Of a DNA stretch of 5,449 nucleotides, positions 4,869 to 5,449 are shown one piece after another. Position numbers and translations under genes: made by a program. This stretch comes from an uncultured Clostridia bacterium (lineage in GTDB: Bacteria > Bacillota > Clostridia > Oscillospirales > CAG-272), in assembly GCA_937895775.1 (NCBI GenBank), contig CALBLD010000282.1:1-5449 (forward strand). The letters are read 5' to 3'. Numbering within the stretch: position 1 is the stretch's first letter; every line of letters begins with the position of its first letter. The notes below the pieces were generated by a model. It searched no databases and had not been told where the DNA came from. It saw nothing but the letters and a program-made list of their open reading frames with translations.

Positions 4869-5449
4869 ATGTCAGCTTTTCCTACCCCTCATATCGATGC
4901 AGAACCCTGTGATTTTGCTCCGACCGTGCTTATGCCGGGCGACCCGGGACGTTCCGAATTCATTGCAAAAAATTTTCTGTCCTCGGCAAGGCTTGTAAAC
5001 AACGTGCGCGGCGTGCAGGGTTATACCGGGAAATACCGCGGCACAACGATAACTGTCATGGCAAGCGGTATGGGAATGCCGTCAATGGGAATATATTCGC
5101 AGGAACTTTTCACGGTTTTCGGAGTTGAACGTATAATCAGAATCGGATCGGCGGGCGGAATGTCCGGGGATGTCGGACTCCGCGATATAATCGCGGCAAT
5201 GGCAACATGTACCGATTCGGCATATGCGTCGAAATTCAGACTTCCGGGCAGCTTTGCGCCGACAGCCGACTACCCGTTGCTTTCGCTCTGCGAAAAGACT
5301 GCGGAAAAGCTCGGTCTGCGCAAAAAGCTTCATATCGGAACCGTTCTGACGGCCGACAGCTTTTATCCCGACCCCGATTTTCCGGATGACAATCTGATCT
5401 GGAGGAAGATGGGAGTGCTTGCGGTCGAGATGGAAACGGCGGCTCTGTC
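4869..5449 (+). CDS. deoD: Purine nucleoside phosphorylase, DeoD type (partial, C-terminus off window)
   Basis: The first 193 residues of a hexameric DeoD-type phosphorylase, a protein of about 235-240 residues. It carries out phosphorolysis of purine (deoxy)ribonucleosides to free base and (deoxy)ribose 1-phosphate in cytoplasmic purine salvage. Compared with E. coli DeoD from memory, the active-site residues are in place: His8 in TPHIDAE (E. coli His4), Gly24 and Arg28 in MPGDPGR (Gly20, Arg24), Arg47 in NNVRG (Arg43, contributed to the neighbouring subunit), and Arg91 and Ser94 in RIGSAGG (Arg87, Ser90) for phosphate. Glu187-Met188-Glu189 in VEMET bind nucleoside. The general acid Asp (Asp204 in E. 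coli) should lie just past the right edge. The start follows a consensus promoter and AAGGAGA ribosome binding site. It is divergent from the TM1266-family gene, and nothing ties it functionally to the minus-strand cluster. Confidence 0.96.
   Translation, partial: MSAFPTPHIDAEPCDFAPTVLMPGDPGRSEFIAKNFLSSARLVNNVRGVQGYTGKYRGTTITVMASGMGMPSMGIYSQELFTVFGVERIIRIGSAGGMSGDVGLRDIIAAMATCTDSAYASKFRLPGSFAPTADYPLLSLCEKTAEKLGLRKKLHIGTVLTADSFYPDPDFPDDNLIWRKMGVLAVEMETAAL

Overview
The window looks like chromosomal DNA of an anaerobic Clostridia-type Firmicute, probably a gut or other anoxic-habitat relative of the Ruminococcaceae/Oscillospiraceae. The signs are A/G-rich Shine-Dalgarno sites (AAAGGA, AAGGAGA), sigma-A-like promoters, U-tract terminators, a glycyl radical enzyme (an oxygen-sensitive class) and a TM1266-family protein of the [FeFe]-hydrogenase maturation context. 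This assignment is inferred from gene content; there is no rRNA or other phylogenetic marker. Coding density is high, and no tRNA, rRNA, CRISPR array or insertion sequence was seen.

Layout, left to right. (1) Positions 1-1693, minus strand: the first 564 residues of a pyruvate-formate-lyase-like glycyl radical enzyme (GRE). Its C-terminal glycyl radical domain lies beyond the left edge. It has its own promoter (1731-1760) and ribosome binding site. (2) 1784-1820: a strong terminator ending the next operon. (3) 1836-4256, minus strand: a compact three-gene ABC importer of the nitrate/sulfonate/taurine type. The transcription order is lipoprotein substrate-binding protein, permease, ATPase, with overlapping genes. 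(4) 4257-4467: a 211-nt gap with several small hairpins and an intrinsic terminator ahead of the importer, so it is a candidate attenuator or riboswitch-like leader. (5) 4468-4716, minus strand: a small TM1266-family protein, the putative iron-only hydrogenase system regulator. (6) 4748-4837: two divergent promoters. (7) 4869 to the right edge, plus strand: the first 193 residues of DeoD-type purine nucleoside phosphorylase.

How the parts may work together: the promoter in front of the TM1266-family gene is the only convincing one for the minus-strand cluster before the GRE. The importer is therefore probably transcribed by read-through from it past the leader terminator, giving a TM1266-SBP-permease-ATPase unit that stops at 1784-1820. 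The GRE is then transcribed separately in the same direction. Whether the importer feeds the GRE or the hydrogenase system is not shown by the sequence. The most interesting points are the GRE's unusual active-site loop (Gly-Cys-Asn-Trp-Pro instead of the dehydratase-type Gly-Cys-Val-Glu-Pro), the TM1266-importer linkage, and the unassigned structured leader.
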